Source: DASWIP01 sp036397635
GTDB taxonomy: Bacteria > Actinomycetota > AC-67
Reading direction: 5' to 3'
Length of the DNA stretch: 28,299 bases
Assembly (NCBI GenBank): GCA_036397635.1
Contig: DASWIP010000056.1
Coordinates: forward strand, 1-28,299
Below are positions 1-6,610 of the stretch, in pieces. How positions within the stretch are numbered: position 1 is the stretch's first letter; each line of letters starts with the position of its first letter. The notes beneath the pieces were generated by a model. It did no database searches and was not told where the DNA came from. It saw only the letters and a list, made by a program, of their open reading frames with translations. The position numbers were made by a program, and so were the translations under genes.

Positions 1-95
1 CCGCGGTCGGCTCGACGGGGTGGTCCACCGGACCGCACCTGCACTTCGAGGTGCGCGTCAACGGCGAGCCGCAGAACCCGATGAACTGGCTGTAG
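1..95 (+). CDS. M23-family murein peptidase, C-terminal end only
   Basis: The reading frame starting at base 3 runs to a TAG stop at 93–95 and encodes the last 30 residues of a protein whose 5' part lies outside the window. The stretch STGPHLHFEVRVNG, followed by NPMNWL, is the classic C-terminal signature of LytM/M23 zinc metallopeptidases; the HLH histidines are a zinc ligand and a catalytic residue in that family. Such enzymes are secreted or membrane-anchored and cut peptidoglycan cross-links, or act as catalytically dead activators of amidases. Which subgroup this one belongs to cannot be judged from the fragment, because the first metal-binding motif and any LysM or coiled-coil region are missing. 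Confidence 0.9.
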   Translation, partial: AVGSTGWSTGPHLHFEVRVNGEPQNPMNWL

Positions 96-141
96 CGCGA
101 AGCGCCGATCCCGCGGCAGCGCCAAGCGCTAGGCTTCGATC

Positions 142-999
142 GTGGCCGGCTGGACCCGCGAGAACCTCCGTCACCTCGGAACCATGTTCAAGCAGGGTGC
201 CAACCCGGCGGCCGCCGTGTACGAGAGCCTCGGGACCGACCTGTTCCTCGCGGCGGGGCCAGGCTGGCTCAACGTCGGGTATTGGCGAAGCGATGGCGAC
301 CCGGCCGAGGCCGCCGATGCCCCCCGCGAGTTGGTCCGGCACCTCGCGGACGTGCTGCCGCGGCGGGGCACGATCATCGACGTCGGCAACGGGCTTGGAG
401 CGCAGGATCCGGTCATCGCCGACGTCGCCCTGCCGTCGCGTCTGATCGCGATCAACATCACCGAGATGCAGTTGCGCGCCGGTGCCGACCGGCTCGCGCT
501 CGCTCGCGCGCGGCCGGTGTGCGCCGACGCGACCCGCCTCCCGCTGGCCTCGGGCTGCGCGGATGGCCTCATCAGCGTCGAGGCTGCGTTCCATTTCCCG
601 TCGCGCGCGCTCTTCTACGCCGAGGCGCGACGCGTGCTCCGTCGTGGCGGCATCGTCTCGATCGGTGACGTGGCCGTGCAGCGCTGGCCGCGAGGCATCA
701 AGGAGCTCGCGGCCGGGGCGGCGAACGTCCGTTTCTGGGGCCTGAAGCGTGCGAGCGCGCAGAGCGCTGATGAGATGCTGCGGCTGCTGAAGCGCGCCGG
801 CTTCGAGGACATCGAGGTTCAGCGATGCGGCGAGCGCACAATCGATCCTATGGTGGCGTTCTGCTCCGAGCAGCTCGCGCGCGGCGTGAACGCGCCGCGC
901 CTGCAGTCCTGGGGCGCTGCTCGGATGCTCGACACCTGGCGGATCCTGCGTCGATCAGGGGTTATCGACTACGTGTTGATCCGCGCGACCGCAGCGTGA
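142..999 (+). CDS. class I SAM-dependent methyltransferase
   Basis: A 285-residue protein with a Rossmann-type methyltransferase core. Motif I is IIDVGNGLG at about residues 74–82, with Asn where many relatives have Cys or Gly. It is followed by a CADATRLPL motif II region and an EARRVLRRGG motif typical of the Methyltransf_11 group. The LNVGYW segment before motif I is shared with small-molecule methyltransferases of the RebM/CouO and UbiE-like type, so a small-molecule acceptor is more likely than protein or RNA, but the substrate is unknown. The start is GTG at 142. There is no clear Shine-Dalgarno, but TAGGCT at 130–135 is a possible -10 box only 6 nt upstream, so the mRNA may be leaderless. 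An ATG at 183 is an alternative. It lies between an M23 peptidase gene and smpB. Confidence 0.85.
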   Translation: MAGWTRENLRHLGTMFKQGANPAAAVYESLGTDLFLAAGPGWLNVGYWRSDGDPAEAADAPRELVRHLADVLPRRGTIIDVGNGLGAQDPVIADVALPSRLIAINITEMQLRAGADRLALARARPVCADATRLPLASGCADGLISVEAAFHFPSRALFYAEARRVLRRGGIVSIGDVAVQRWPRGIKELAAGAANVRFWGLKRASAQSADEMLRLLKRAGFEDIEVQRCGERTIDPMVAFCSEQLARGVNAPRLQSWGAARMLDTWRILRRSGVIDYVLIRATAA

Positions 1000-1007
1000 T
1001 ACCGCGC

Positions 1008-1013
1008 TAGCAT
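1008..1013 (+). promoter_or_regulatory. possible -10 box of smpB
   Basis: TAGCAT lies 9 nt before the smpB ATG and no Shine-Dalgarno intervenes. It fits the TANNNT pattern seen before many other genes here. I see no convincing -35 box. Confidence 0.4.
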
Positions 1014-1022
1014 CTGCGGGCC

Positions 1023-1502
1023 ATGGCCAAGCAGAAGGCTGCCGACTCGAACGATCGTGTGATCGCGCAGAACCGGCGCGCGCGTCACGACTTCGACATC
1101 GAGCAGACCTACGAGGCGGGGATCGCGCTGCTCGGCAGCGAGGTCAAGACGTTGCGCGCCGGCAAGGCGAACCTGGGGGACGCCTACGCGCTGGTCCGCA
1201 ACGGCGAGGTGTTCGTGTACGGCCTGCACATCCCCGAGTACCAGCAGTCCTCGTACCAGAACCATGAGCCGACCCGCCCGCGCAAGCTGCTGCTGCATGG
1301 AGACGAGATCCACAAGATGCAACTCAAGACCGAGCAGCAGGGGTACACGCTCGTGCCCCTACGGCTGTACTTCAAGGGCAACAGGGTCAAGCTGCAGGTC
1401 GCGGTGGCGCGGGGTCGCAAGCGTCACGACAAGCGCCAGGCGATTGCAGAGCGAGAGGCGAAGCGTGAGATACAGCGTCGGGCTGGGACCCGGCGAGGCT
1501 AG
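1023..1502 (+). CDS. smpB: SsrA-binding protein SmpB
   Basis: SmpB binds tmRNA and carries it into the A site of ribosomes stalled on broken mRNA. The 159-residue protein matches the family in length and in all landmark motifs: NRRARHDFDIEQTYEAGIAL at the N-terminus, LLGSEVKTLRAGKANLGDAY, the HEPTRPRKLLLH segment, and a basic C-terminal tail (GRKRHDKRQAIAEREAKRE) that enters the decoding centre and the mRNA path. The start is ATG at 1023, preceded by a -10-like TAGCAT but no clear ribosome binding site. Its RNA partner, ssrA, lies about 1.6 kb downstream, separated by two minus-strand genes. The stop codon overlaps the stop codon of the convergent gene at 1499. Confidence 0.98.
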   Translation: MAKQKAADSNDRVIAQNRRARHDFDIEQTYEAGIALLGSEVKTLRAGKANLGDAYALVRNGEVFVYGLHIPEYQQSSYQNHEPTRPRKLLLHGDEIHKMQLKTEQQGYTLVPLRLYFKGNRVKLQVAVARGRKRHDKRQAIAEREAKREIQRRAGTRRG

Positions 1503-2044
1503 CGGACGCGTGCTCGACGCCAGACGTGCCGGAGCACGAACGCGCCGACGCCGACCGCGATGACGGACATGACCATGAAGAATGGGTAGGCGTTCTGCGG
1601 AGCCGCCAGCTTTCCCAGCGCGATCTTCACGAGGATCACGGCGGCGGGTCCCACCAGAAGCGCCACGAGGGGGATCGTGATCGCGAGCTTCGCCGCCGGA
1701 CCGAAACTCAGTGGCCCCTCGCGCCAGTGTGAATACTCTGGCGCCGGTGAAGGGTCGACCAGGTGCGGCGGGGGCTCGTAGCGGTAGTTCCGCCGGCCGT
1801 CGAACGTGCGGATGAGCTCCTGGGTCAGCTCGCCTTCGTTCTCGTGGAACGACCGGCGGTGGCACAGTGAGCACCATGTCGCGCCCGCGGCCAACCGTGC
1901 GCCGCATGACCGGCACGCGCGGGTCTGCTCCTCTTCCTCCACGTTGTCTGTATCGGAAGCCGGGGGGCGGCAGCGGAGCAAGGCGCGCCAAGATGATCCT
2001 GATAGCCCAAGAGGCCTATGTGTCAGGCCGGCCGGGCGATGCAC
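1499..2044 (-). CDS. zinc-ribbon membrane protein, unknown function
   Basis: The protein has an N-terminal zinc ribbon (CRSCGARL followed by WCSLC), a linker rich in Pro and Glu, and two hydrophobic segments: one around AAKLAITIPLVALLVGPAAV and one around FFMVMSVIAVGVGAFVL. A membrane protein with a cytosolic zinc ribbon is the simplest reading; no function can be assigned. The longest form starts at GTG 2044 and overlaps the upstream methyltransferase gene by 22 nt. The first 34 residues look like filler, and a GTG at 1942 just before VEEEEQTRACRSC would give a 147-residue protein beginning near the zinc ribbon. The start is therefore uncertain. It is probably co-transcribed with the methyltransferase gene. 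Its stop overlaps that of smpB, so the two genes converge with no intergenic space. Confidence 0.75.
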   Translation of the reverse strand: MHRPAGLTHRPLGLSGSSWRALLRCRPPASDTDNVEEEEQTRACRSCGARLAAGATWCSLCHRRSFHENEGELTQELIRTFDGRRNYRYEPPPHLVDPSPAPEYSHWREGPLSFGPAAKLAITIPLVALLVGPAAVILVKIALGKLAAPQNAYPFFMVMSVIAVGVGAFVLRHVWRRARVR

Positions 2045-2895
2045 TCGATGAACGAACCCTTACCGCGTTTGCGACCGAGCCACTCGAGTGCCCGAACCAT
2101 GGGCGCCGCCGGCCCCGCGCCCTTCCACGAGACGACCGGGTAGTGCTCCGGATCGCCGTTCCCCGTGATGATCATCGACTCGACGCGGAACCCGGCACGC
2201 TCGAGCGCGAAGGCTAAACTCTGCCGATCGAAGGCGTAGAGGTGCGACGGGGGCGCGAGGCTGCACGAGAACTTGTCCTTTCCGTACCGGCCGCGCAGGC
2301 GGTGGTAGAGGTTGTAGGCCCGGTGGATGAGCGCCCGCGAGTTCGGCAGCGCGAGCACGAGCACGCCCGAAGGGATCAGCACGCGGCGCGCTTCTCGCAG
2401 GAAACCGAGCGGATCGGGCACATGCTCGAGCACGTGAGACAGGACCACTGCGTGGAACAAGCCCTGGGGGAAGGCGGCTTGCTGCAACGTCCCGTGGAAG
2501 ACCTCGACGGAGTGGGTCTGCTGGGCGAACTCCGCGGCGCGTAGGCTCACCTCGACGCCCTGGACTTGCCAGCCGCGCGCCTTAGCGGCCGCGAGATGGA
2601 AGCCGGTACCCGTCCCGACGTCGAGCAGCCGCCCGCGGGTCCCCAACACGGCCTCGATCCGCTCGACGCGTTTGGTTGCGCTCTCCAGCGTTGTGCTTTC
2701 GAATGCGTCCCCGTCGGCGCTGCGCTCACCGCTGTAGAAGGTGGCCGAGTAGTGCGCGCCCGCGTCGGGCAAAACGTCGCCCTCGGGCATCGGGGAGACG
2801 AAGAACACGCTGCATCCCAAACAAGCATGGAAATCCCACACGCCCTGGCGCGCCATCGATCGCGTCTCGCTCGAGTCGCAGAGGGGACAGCGCAT
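2023..2895 (-). CDS. zinc-ribbon class I methyltransferase
   Basis: A 290-residue protein that begins with a zinc ribbon (CPLCDS and ACLGC, about residues 3–30) followed by a SAM-binding domain with motif I LLDVGTGTGFHL and the HVLEHVPDPLGFLREARRVL motif of the Methyltransf_23 group. Proteins of this layout often modify sugars, lipids or secondary metabolites in surface-polysaccharide clusters, but no such cluster is present here, so the substrate is open. I chose ATG 2895 because it sits right at the first Cys motif. The longer frame back to 3036 would add 47 Arg-rich residues without family character. TACCCT lies 7 nt upstream as a possible -10 box, and there is no Shine-Dalgarno. The stop overlaps the next gene on the same strand. 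Confidence 0.85.
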   Translation of the reverse strand: MRCPLCDSSETRSMARQGVWDFHACLGCSVFFVSPMPEGDVLPDAGAHYSATFYSGERSADGDAFESTTLESATKRVERIEAVLGTRGRLLDVGTGTGFHLAAAKARGWQVQGVEVSLRAAEFAQQTHSVEVFHGTLQQAAFPQGLFHAVVLSHVLEHVPDPLGFLREARRVLIPSGVLVLALPNSRALIHRAYNLYHRLRGRYGKDKFSCSLAPPSHLYAFDRQSLAFALERAGFRVESMIITGNGDPEHYPVVSWKGAGPAAPMVRALEWLGRKRGKGSFIECIARPA

Positions 2896-2902
2896 GCGGC
2901 TC

Positions 2903-2908
2903 AGGGTA
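2903..2908 (-). promoter_or_regulatory. possible -10 box of the methyltransferase gene
   Basis: Read on the minus strand this is TACCCT, 7 nt before ATG 2895. It supports that start and a leaderless or near-leaderless mRNA. No clear -35 box is seen. Confidence 0.35.
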
Positions 2909-3084
2909 GCGGGCGGTTGGACCGACCGGCGATACCGGCGTCGGCGCCGGGCTTCCCGAGAACAACTCCCCTCCCTCCGCTTCGCATCAGCATGGATCCC
3001 GTTCGCCCCGGCTCGGAACGCCCGCGATCTCTCCACCGGTGTCCGAGCAGCCTGGTAGACTTCTCTCCGATTGAGAACTACATA

Positions 3085-3435
3085 GGGGGTGCATGGATTC
3101 GACTTCGGTCGATCGATGCGGAAGAAGCGGGCCGAGGATCCCGGATGCCTCGTTAAAAAGCCGGAACCATCTATAAGTGCCGACTCTCAAGTCGCACTCG
3201 CTGCCTAGAAACCGGTAGCCGTCGCCCGAGGACCGCCCGTGGCCTCGCAAGCGGCGTCATTGAGCGGGCTCTACCCTCCGCGAGCGTCCAGGTAGCGGAG
3301 GGGACATCTCACTGGACTGGGTGAAGCCGAGCGCGCCGGTGCGCGCGGTGGAGCCGAGATCCAAATCGCCGGCTGCGCCCGGAGATGCTTCCGTGACGAG
3401 TCCGAAGGACGGGGGTTCGATTCCCCCCACCTCCA
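3085..3435 (+). ncRNA. ssrA: transfer-messenger RNA (tmRNA)
   Basis: The 5' end GGGGGTGCATGGATTCGAC is the conserved tmRNA start. Its first seven bases pair with CACCTCC at 3428–3434 to form the acceptor stem, with a G-U wobble at the third pair, the identity element for alanyl-tRNA synthetase. The T-arm is 3411–3427 (GGGGG, TTCGATT, CCCCC) and the discriminator A is 3435. CCA is not encoded exactly (ACCC follows). The tag reading frame starts at GCC 3179, just after UAAGU, and reads ADSQVALAA before TAG at 3206–3208. The ALAA-type end is the expected protease degron. The tag is only nine residues, shorter than most actinobacterial tags. Pseudoknots were not folded here. TAGACT at 3056–3061 may be part of its promoter. 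Its partner is smpB at 1023. Confidence 0.95.
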
Positions 3436-3442
3436 CCCAGTC

Positions 3443-3466
3443 GAACCTCGACGCGAACCTCGACGC
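3443..3466 (+). repeat. 12-bp tandem direct repeat after tmRNA
   Basis: The 12-mer GAACCTCGACGC occurs twice back to back, starting 8 bases after the mature tmRNA end. The 3' ends of tmRNA genes are common integration sites, so the repeat could relate to integrase arm or core binding, but no integrase gene and no second tmRNA-end copy are seen in the window. Confidence 0.5.
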
Positions 3467-3521
3467 GACCGGGAGCTTCGACACCACCAAGCCCGAAACG
3501 TCGAGACATCGCTTGGGCCGT

Positions 3522-3551
3522 TTGACGGTCGCGCCTTGCCGAGCCGATGCT
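3522..3551 (+). promoter_or_regulatory. candidate promoter of the hydrolase–cyclase gene
   Basis: TTGACG at 3522–3527 and GATGCT at 3546–3551 are separated by 18 nt. The second hexamer is 6 nt before GTG 3558, which would place the transcript start on or next to the start codon. This supports GTG 3558 over longer frames that run back into the tmRNA gene. Confidence 0.45.
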
Positions 3552-3557
3552 CCTTCC

Positions 3558-4910
3558 GTGGACAAGCCTCGGTACGCCTACGTCCAGAACGCATCCGGGC
3601 TCAACGTCTCGTACCTGACATTGGGGCGAGGAAGCCAAGACATCGTCTGGATGCCGAACTTCACCGGGCGGATGGACGCCGCGTGGCTCAACCCGATCCT
3701 GCAGCGGTTCCTTCGCCGGCTCGCATCGATAGGCAGGCTCCTGTCCTTCGATACGTCCGGCACCGGCGGCTCGGATCCGATCCCGCCCGACCAGCTGCCC
3801 ACGATGGAACAGTGGATGGACGACATCCGTGCGGTGATGGACGCCGAGGGCAGTGAGCGTGCCACACTTTTCGCAATGGACTCGGCCGGCGCGCTCGCGA
3901 TGGTGTTCGCCGCGACACACCCGGACCGTGTTCAGAGATTGGTGCTTGCCAACAGCTACGCACGCCTCGCAAGCGACCACGACTATCCATTGGGCTTCCC
4001 GCTCGAAGCGCAGAGAGCGGGTGTCGAGTGGTGGCTCAAGCGCTGGGGGACAGGTACGCAGCTCGAGCTGACGGCTCCGAGCATCGCCGGCGACGAGAGC
4101 TACCGGGACTGGATGGGTTTCGTCGAGCGGTCCTCGGCGCCGAGGCGCATGTGGCGAGCGATCTTCGAGATGATCGGGTCGATCGACGTTCGGCACGTGC
4201 TTCCGGCGATCCGTGTGCCGACCCTGGTGATCCACCGTGCGGGCGATCGCTGGATCCCGGCTGCCCTCGGCAGGTTCGTCGCCGACAGCATCGCCGGCGC
4301 TCGATTTGTTGAGGTTCCAGGCGAAGACCACTACCCATGGCTCGGGGATACCGAGCCCATCTTTGCCGAGGTGCGCCCGTTCGTCACCGGACCGAACGTC
4401 CTCGCCTTTGACGAAGATCGGGCGCTCGCGACGTTGCTGTTCACCGACATCGTTGGCTCCACCGCGCGCGCGGCCGAGATAGGGGACGCGCGGTGGCGCG
4501 ACCTCCTGGACAGGCACGATGACGGTGTCCGGATAGCACTCGATCGATTCCGTGGTCGCGAGATCAAGACGACCGGGGACGGGTTTCTTGCAAGCTTCGA
4601 TGGGCCGGCACGGGCCGTCCGTTGCGCCCTTGCGATCGCTGCCTTCGCGCGCGATCTGGGGATCGAGGTGCGCGCTGGCCTTCACACCGGCGAGGTGGAG
4701 TTGCGAGGCGATGACATCGCGGGATTGTCGGTTGCGTTGGCTTCTCGGGTCGCCGCCCTCGCCGGTCCCGGCCAGGTCCTAACGTCTCAGACGGTCAAGG
4801 ACCTAACGATCGGCTCGGGCTTGGGGTTCGACGATCGTGGCATGCACACGTTGAAGGGCGTACCTGGGGAGTGGCGCGTGTTCGAAGCCTCCTCGAGCGG
4901 CACCCGATAA
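3558..4910 (+). CDS. alpha/beta-hydrolase–class III adenylate cyclase fusion
   Basis: A 450-residue protein with two domains, as in mycobacterial Rv1900c (LipJ). Residues about 20–270 are an alpha/beta-hydrolase. The nucleophile elbow reads AMDSAG, which places Asp108 where Ser is usual and replaces the flanking glycines; the acid (GDRWIP) and histidine (EDHYPW) regions are intact. Residues about 290–445 are a class III cyclase with metal-binding Asp297 (FTDIVGST) and Asp341 (TTGDGF). Lys337 and the DDI motif fit ATP as substrate. The transition-state Asn is Ala393, while Arg397 is kept. GTG 3558 is chosen because the frame upstream runs through the tmRNA. Cyclic AMP synthesis is likely, with the hydrolase domain perhaps acting as a ligand sensor; that role is inference. 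It stands alone directly after ssrA. Confidence 0.9.
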   Translation: MDKPRYAYVQNASGLNVSYLTLGRGSQDIVWMPNFTGRMDAAWLNPILQRFLRRLASIGRLLSFDTSGTGGSDPIPPDQLPTMEQWMDDIRAVMDAEGSERATLFAMDSAGALAMVFAATHPDRVQRLVLANSYARLASDHDYPLGFPLEAQRAGVEWWLKRWGTGTQLELTAPSIAGDESYRDWMGFVERSSAPRRMWRAIFEMIGSIDVRHVLPAIRVPTLVIHRAGDRWIPAALGRFVADSIAGARFVEVPGEDHYPWLGDTEPIFAEVRPFVTGPNVLAFDEDRALATLLFTDIVGSTARAAEIGDARWRDLLDRHDDGVRIALDRFRGREIKTTGDGFLASFDGPARAVRCALAIAAFARDLGIEVRAGLHTGEVELRGDDIAGLSVALASRVAALAGPGQVLTSQTVKDLTIGSGLGFDDRGMHTLKGVPGEWRVFEASSSGTR

Positions 4911-5000
4911 ACCTCTGCGTCAGCACCGATGGTCGAGGTTCAGATAGTGACCCCTACACTCCAAGAGCGCTCGACTGTGGTCGAGTTCTGTTGGAGGTGT

Positions 5001-5456
5001 TCACCCCTCGTATCGAGCTAGTATCTCTTTGGCCCATCTCACCGCGTCTGAAGCACGGATGCCGTTGGGATGAGGTTTCACCCACAACTCGAGGTTCTCG
5101 CGACGGTTGTCATCTTTGATTCCGTTGCGATGGTGGATGTTCTCACCCGGCCGGAGATAGCGGCCCAGCACCTCCTCGATCACGAGGATGTGCTCGAACA
5201 CGTATCCCTGCCTCCCCGCACGCGGATGTGCTTTGGCCTTCACCATCACGTATCCGGCTTTGTGGCGGATACGACCGCCACGCCAATTGCCGTTCGAGGT
5301 TCCACTATGCTCGCGACAAGTCCAGCAGGTCGCCGACTTGATCTGCTTCGGTGCGCCGCATCCACATCGGTCTCGCTAACGGCATGCAGGACAGAGGAGG
5401 TGCCGGCTCGAAGGCTGGAACAAGCGGGCACAGTAGCTGCAGGTCCGCGCCTTCAT
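5001..5456 (-). pseudogene. HNH endonuclease gene with in-frame TAG
   Basis: One minus-strand frame, 5456 down to 5001, encodes a complete zinc-ribbon HNH protein except for a TAG at 5376–5378. The first part (from ATG 5456) has two Cys pairs, CSYC and CPAC. After the stop come CGCG and CWTC, then GNWRGGRI and GYVMVKA, an EHILVIEEVLGR helix and the HNH core HHRNGIKDDNRRENLELW. This order (Cys pairs, N-x-WxGGR, GYV, EHxxVMExxLGR, HHxNGxKxDN) is normal for HNH_3-type endonucleases of phages and mobile elements, so the two halves belong together. No ATG, GTG or TTG lies between the TAG and GTG 5249; a restart there would give an 82-residue HNH core. It may be a nonsense-broken gene, a shortened active one, or amber readthrough. 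Confidence 0.75.
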
Positions 5457-5667
5457 GAGGTTCGTCCGGATCCTCGCACTCAAGTCATGTCTGATGCTGG
5501 AGAGGCAGTCTAGAACGGGGGTACGACAGGAGCGGCGATCGTGCGCCCCATCTACGCGACGCGCCAAGCTCCGGCTCCCTCCCCAGGTGATCCGACTTCG
5601 GCAACTGATCGAGTTTCGAACACCTTCTGACCTGTGTCGCGAGGTTCGAGCGGTAACGGGTCGAACT

Positions 5668-6231
5668 TCACCCGTAGAGGGCAGCATCTTCGCGAACGAG
5701 ACGAGCAACCTCTTCCCTTTCGGAAGCGCGCTCGATCCTGTCTGCCATCCGCCGAACCTCGAGCGCGCCGTTGAGGGCCGAGATGAAGTCTGCCTCCTTG
5801 AACGAAGGATGTTCCTCACCCAGTTCGGTGAGGAACCATCGAGCAACGTCCGCCCACTTCCAGATGCGTCCTCGAGACCTCAAGTGTGAGATCGGAGGCG
5901 GGAATCTCCCGGGACCGCGCTCCCCGGCGATGAGCAGGCGAACGCTCTCACGGGTTCGTCCAGTTCGATCGGCGATGTCGGCTGCGGTGACGAGGTCCTC
6001 CGGCTCGACACGGATCACGCGCACTCCCGGAACCGCCGACTCGATCGCCCGCTTCGCCGAGCCGATGGCGTCCGCTAGGGATCGGGCCCTTCGCGTGAAG
6101 TCGGCGTACTGGGATCCATCAACTTCACCGAACGTGGCATCTCCGCATCCCGACTCGAACAAGGCGTCCACCGCCTCGTCGCCGAGGACATCCGGCCCTT
6201 CGAGGATCAGCGTGAATTCGTATGTGCCCAT
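5668..6231 (-). CDS. helix-turn-helix protein, possible antitoxin or regulator
   Basis: A 187-residue protein. The N-terminal half (YEFTLILEGPDV, then ALFESGCGDATFG and FTRRARSLADAIGSAKRAIE) resembles a widespread actinobacterial family with a small alpha/beta domain. It is followed by a MerR/excisionase-like helix-turn-helix at about residues 85–135 (VTAADIADRTGRTRESVRLL, then IWKWADVARWF). It should therefore bind DNA. ATG 6231 has a good Shine-Dalgarno, AGGAG, that overlaps the end of the preceding gene. The gap to that gene is only 3 nt, so the two are co-transcribed from the promoter at 6489–6518. A role as antitoxin or autoregulator of the pair is inferred from this layout. The downstream neighbour is the broken HNH gene. 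Confidence 0.75.
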   Translation of the reverse strand: MGTYEFTLILEGPDVLGDEAVDALFESGCGDATFGEVDGSQYADFTRRARSLADAIGSAKRAIESAVPGVRVIRVEPEDLVTAADIADRTGRTRESVRLLIAGERGPGRFPPPISHLRSRGRIWKWADVARWFLTELGEEHPSFKEADFISALNGALEVRRMADRIERASEREEVARLVREDAALYG

Positions 6232-6234
6232 CAG

Positions 6235-6483
6235 CTATCTCCTGGCCCGAGGTGGCGCGCCCGTGTGGGTGCACCGCTGAACCCGCCGGCGGATGTCCTT
6301 CGCGTGATCGCCTGCGTTTCGAGGCGTCGACCAGATCGAGACTCGGCATCCCGCCCGTTCCCGGTGGCCGCATTTGGTCTCTCCCCACCGGTGTCCCGAT
6401 GCTGTTGGCTCGACGCTCCACCCGCGCAACTCCGCGAAACGCAGCGCCGCCTCGACCTCCTTCTTCGGATGCTTCGGTCGCAC
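6235..6483 (-). CDS. small conserved protein, candidate toxin of a two-gene module
   Basis: An 82-residue basic protein beginning with KHPKKEVEAALRFAELRGW, followed by GHRWGETKCG, a second Cys (GCRVSIWSTPRNAGDHA) and KDIRRRVQRC. It resembles a family of small actinobacterial and proteobacterial proteins with the SIWSTPxNxxxHAxxIRR signature. Its size, basic nature and helix–strand start recall HicA-type mRNA interferases (residues RGW, GHRWG), though I cannot confirm that fold. The start is GTG 6483. A near-consensus promoter places transcription at that GTG, so the mRNA looks leaderless. It is the first gene of a pair with the HTH protein 3 nt downstream, in a toxin-first order like hicAB. 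Toxin function is inference. Confidence 0.65.
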   Translation of the reverse strand: MRPKHPKKEVEAALRFAELRGWSVEPTASGHRWGETKCGHRERAGCRVSIWSTPRNAGDHAKDIRRRVQRCTHTGAPPRARR

Positions 6484-6488
6484 GGCTC

Positions 6489-6518
6489 AGGATACGAGGG
6501 GATGTTGGTACTTGTCAA
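6489..6518 (-). promoter_or_regulatory. promoter of the toxin-like/HTH pair
   Basis: On the minus strand: TTGACA (6518–6513), an 18-nt spacer, then TATCCT (6494–6489). Only 5 nt separate the -10 box from GTG 6483, so transcription should begin at or within the start codon. The -35 is a perfect consensus match. Confidence 0.7.
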
Positions 6519-6574
6519 CGGCCTTGGATCAACGCCCTCAGCTGGTCCAGCATTTTCCGACGGGCTCCCCAGGT

Positions 6575-6603
6575 TTGACCCCCGAGAGATATCCGGATAT
6601 CTT
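6575..6603 (+). promoter_or_regulatory. promoter of the vapBC-type pair
   Basis: TTGACC (6575–6580), a 17-nt spacer and TATCTT (6598–6603), with 7 nt to ATG 6611. This predicts a leaderless antitoxin mRNA. The -10 box and spacer lie within a palindrome, and the 9-mer TTTGACCCC occurs at 6574–6582 and again at 6602–6610. Confidence 0.65.
6587..6602. promoter_or_regulatory. 16-bp palindromic operator candidate
   Basis: AGATATCCGGATATCT is a perfect 16-bp palindrome over the spacer and -10 box of the antitoxin promoter, 8 nt before the antitoxin ATG. Ribbon-helix-helix antitoxins bind such sites as dimers and repress their own operon, so it is the probable autoregulatory operator. Confidence 0.65.
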
Positions 6604-6610
6604 TGACCCC

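Noticed and set aside
3321..3557. 5' extension of the hydrolase–cyclase frame to ATG 3321
   Set aside because: It runs through the tmRNA T-arm and acceptor stem; residues before VDKPRYAYV have no family character, and promoter-like hexamers precede GTG 3558.
3309..4685. 458-residue minus-strand open frame
   Set aside because: Antisense shadow of the hydrolase–cyclase gene and tmRNA in high-GC DNA; Arg/Pro/His-rich, no domain.
5376..5378. TAG as a recoded sense codon (selenocysteine or pyrrolysine)
   Set aside because: Selenocysteine uses UGA, and nothing in the window supports pyrrolysine; left as nonsense or suppression.
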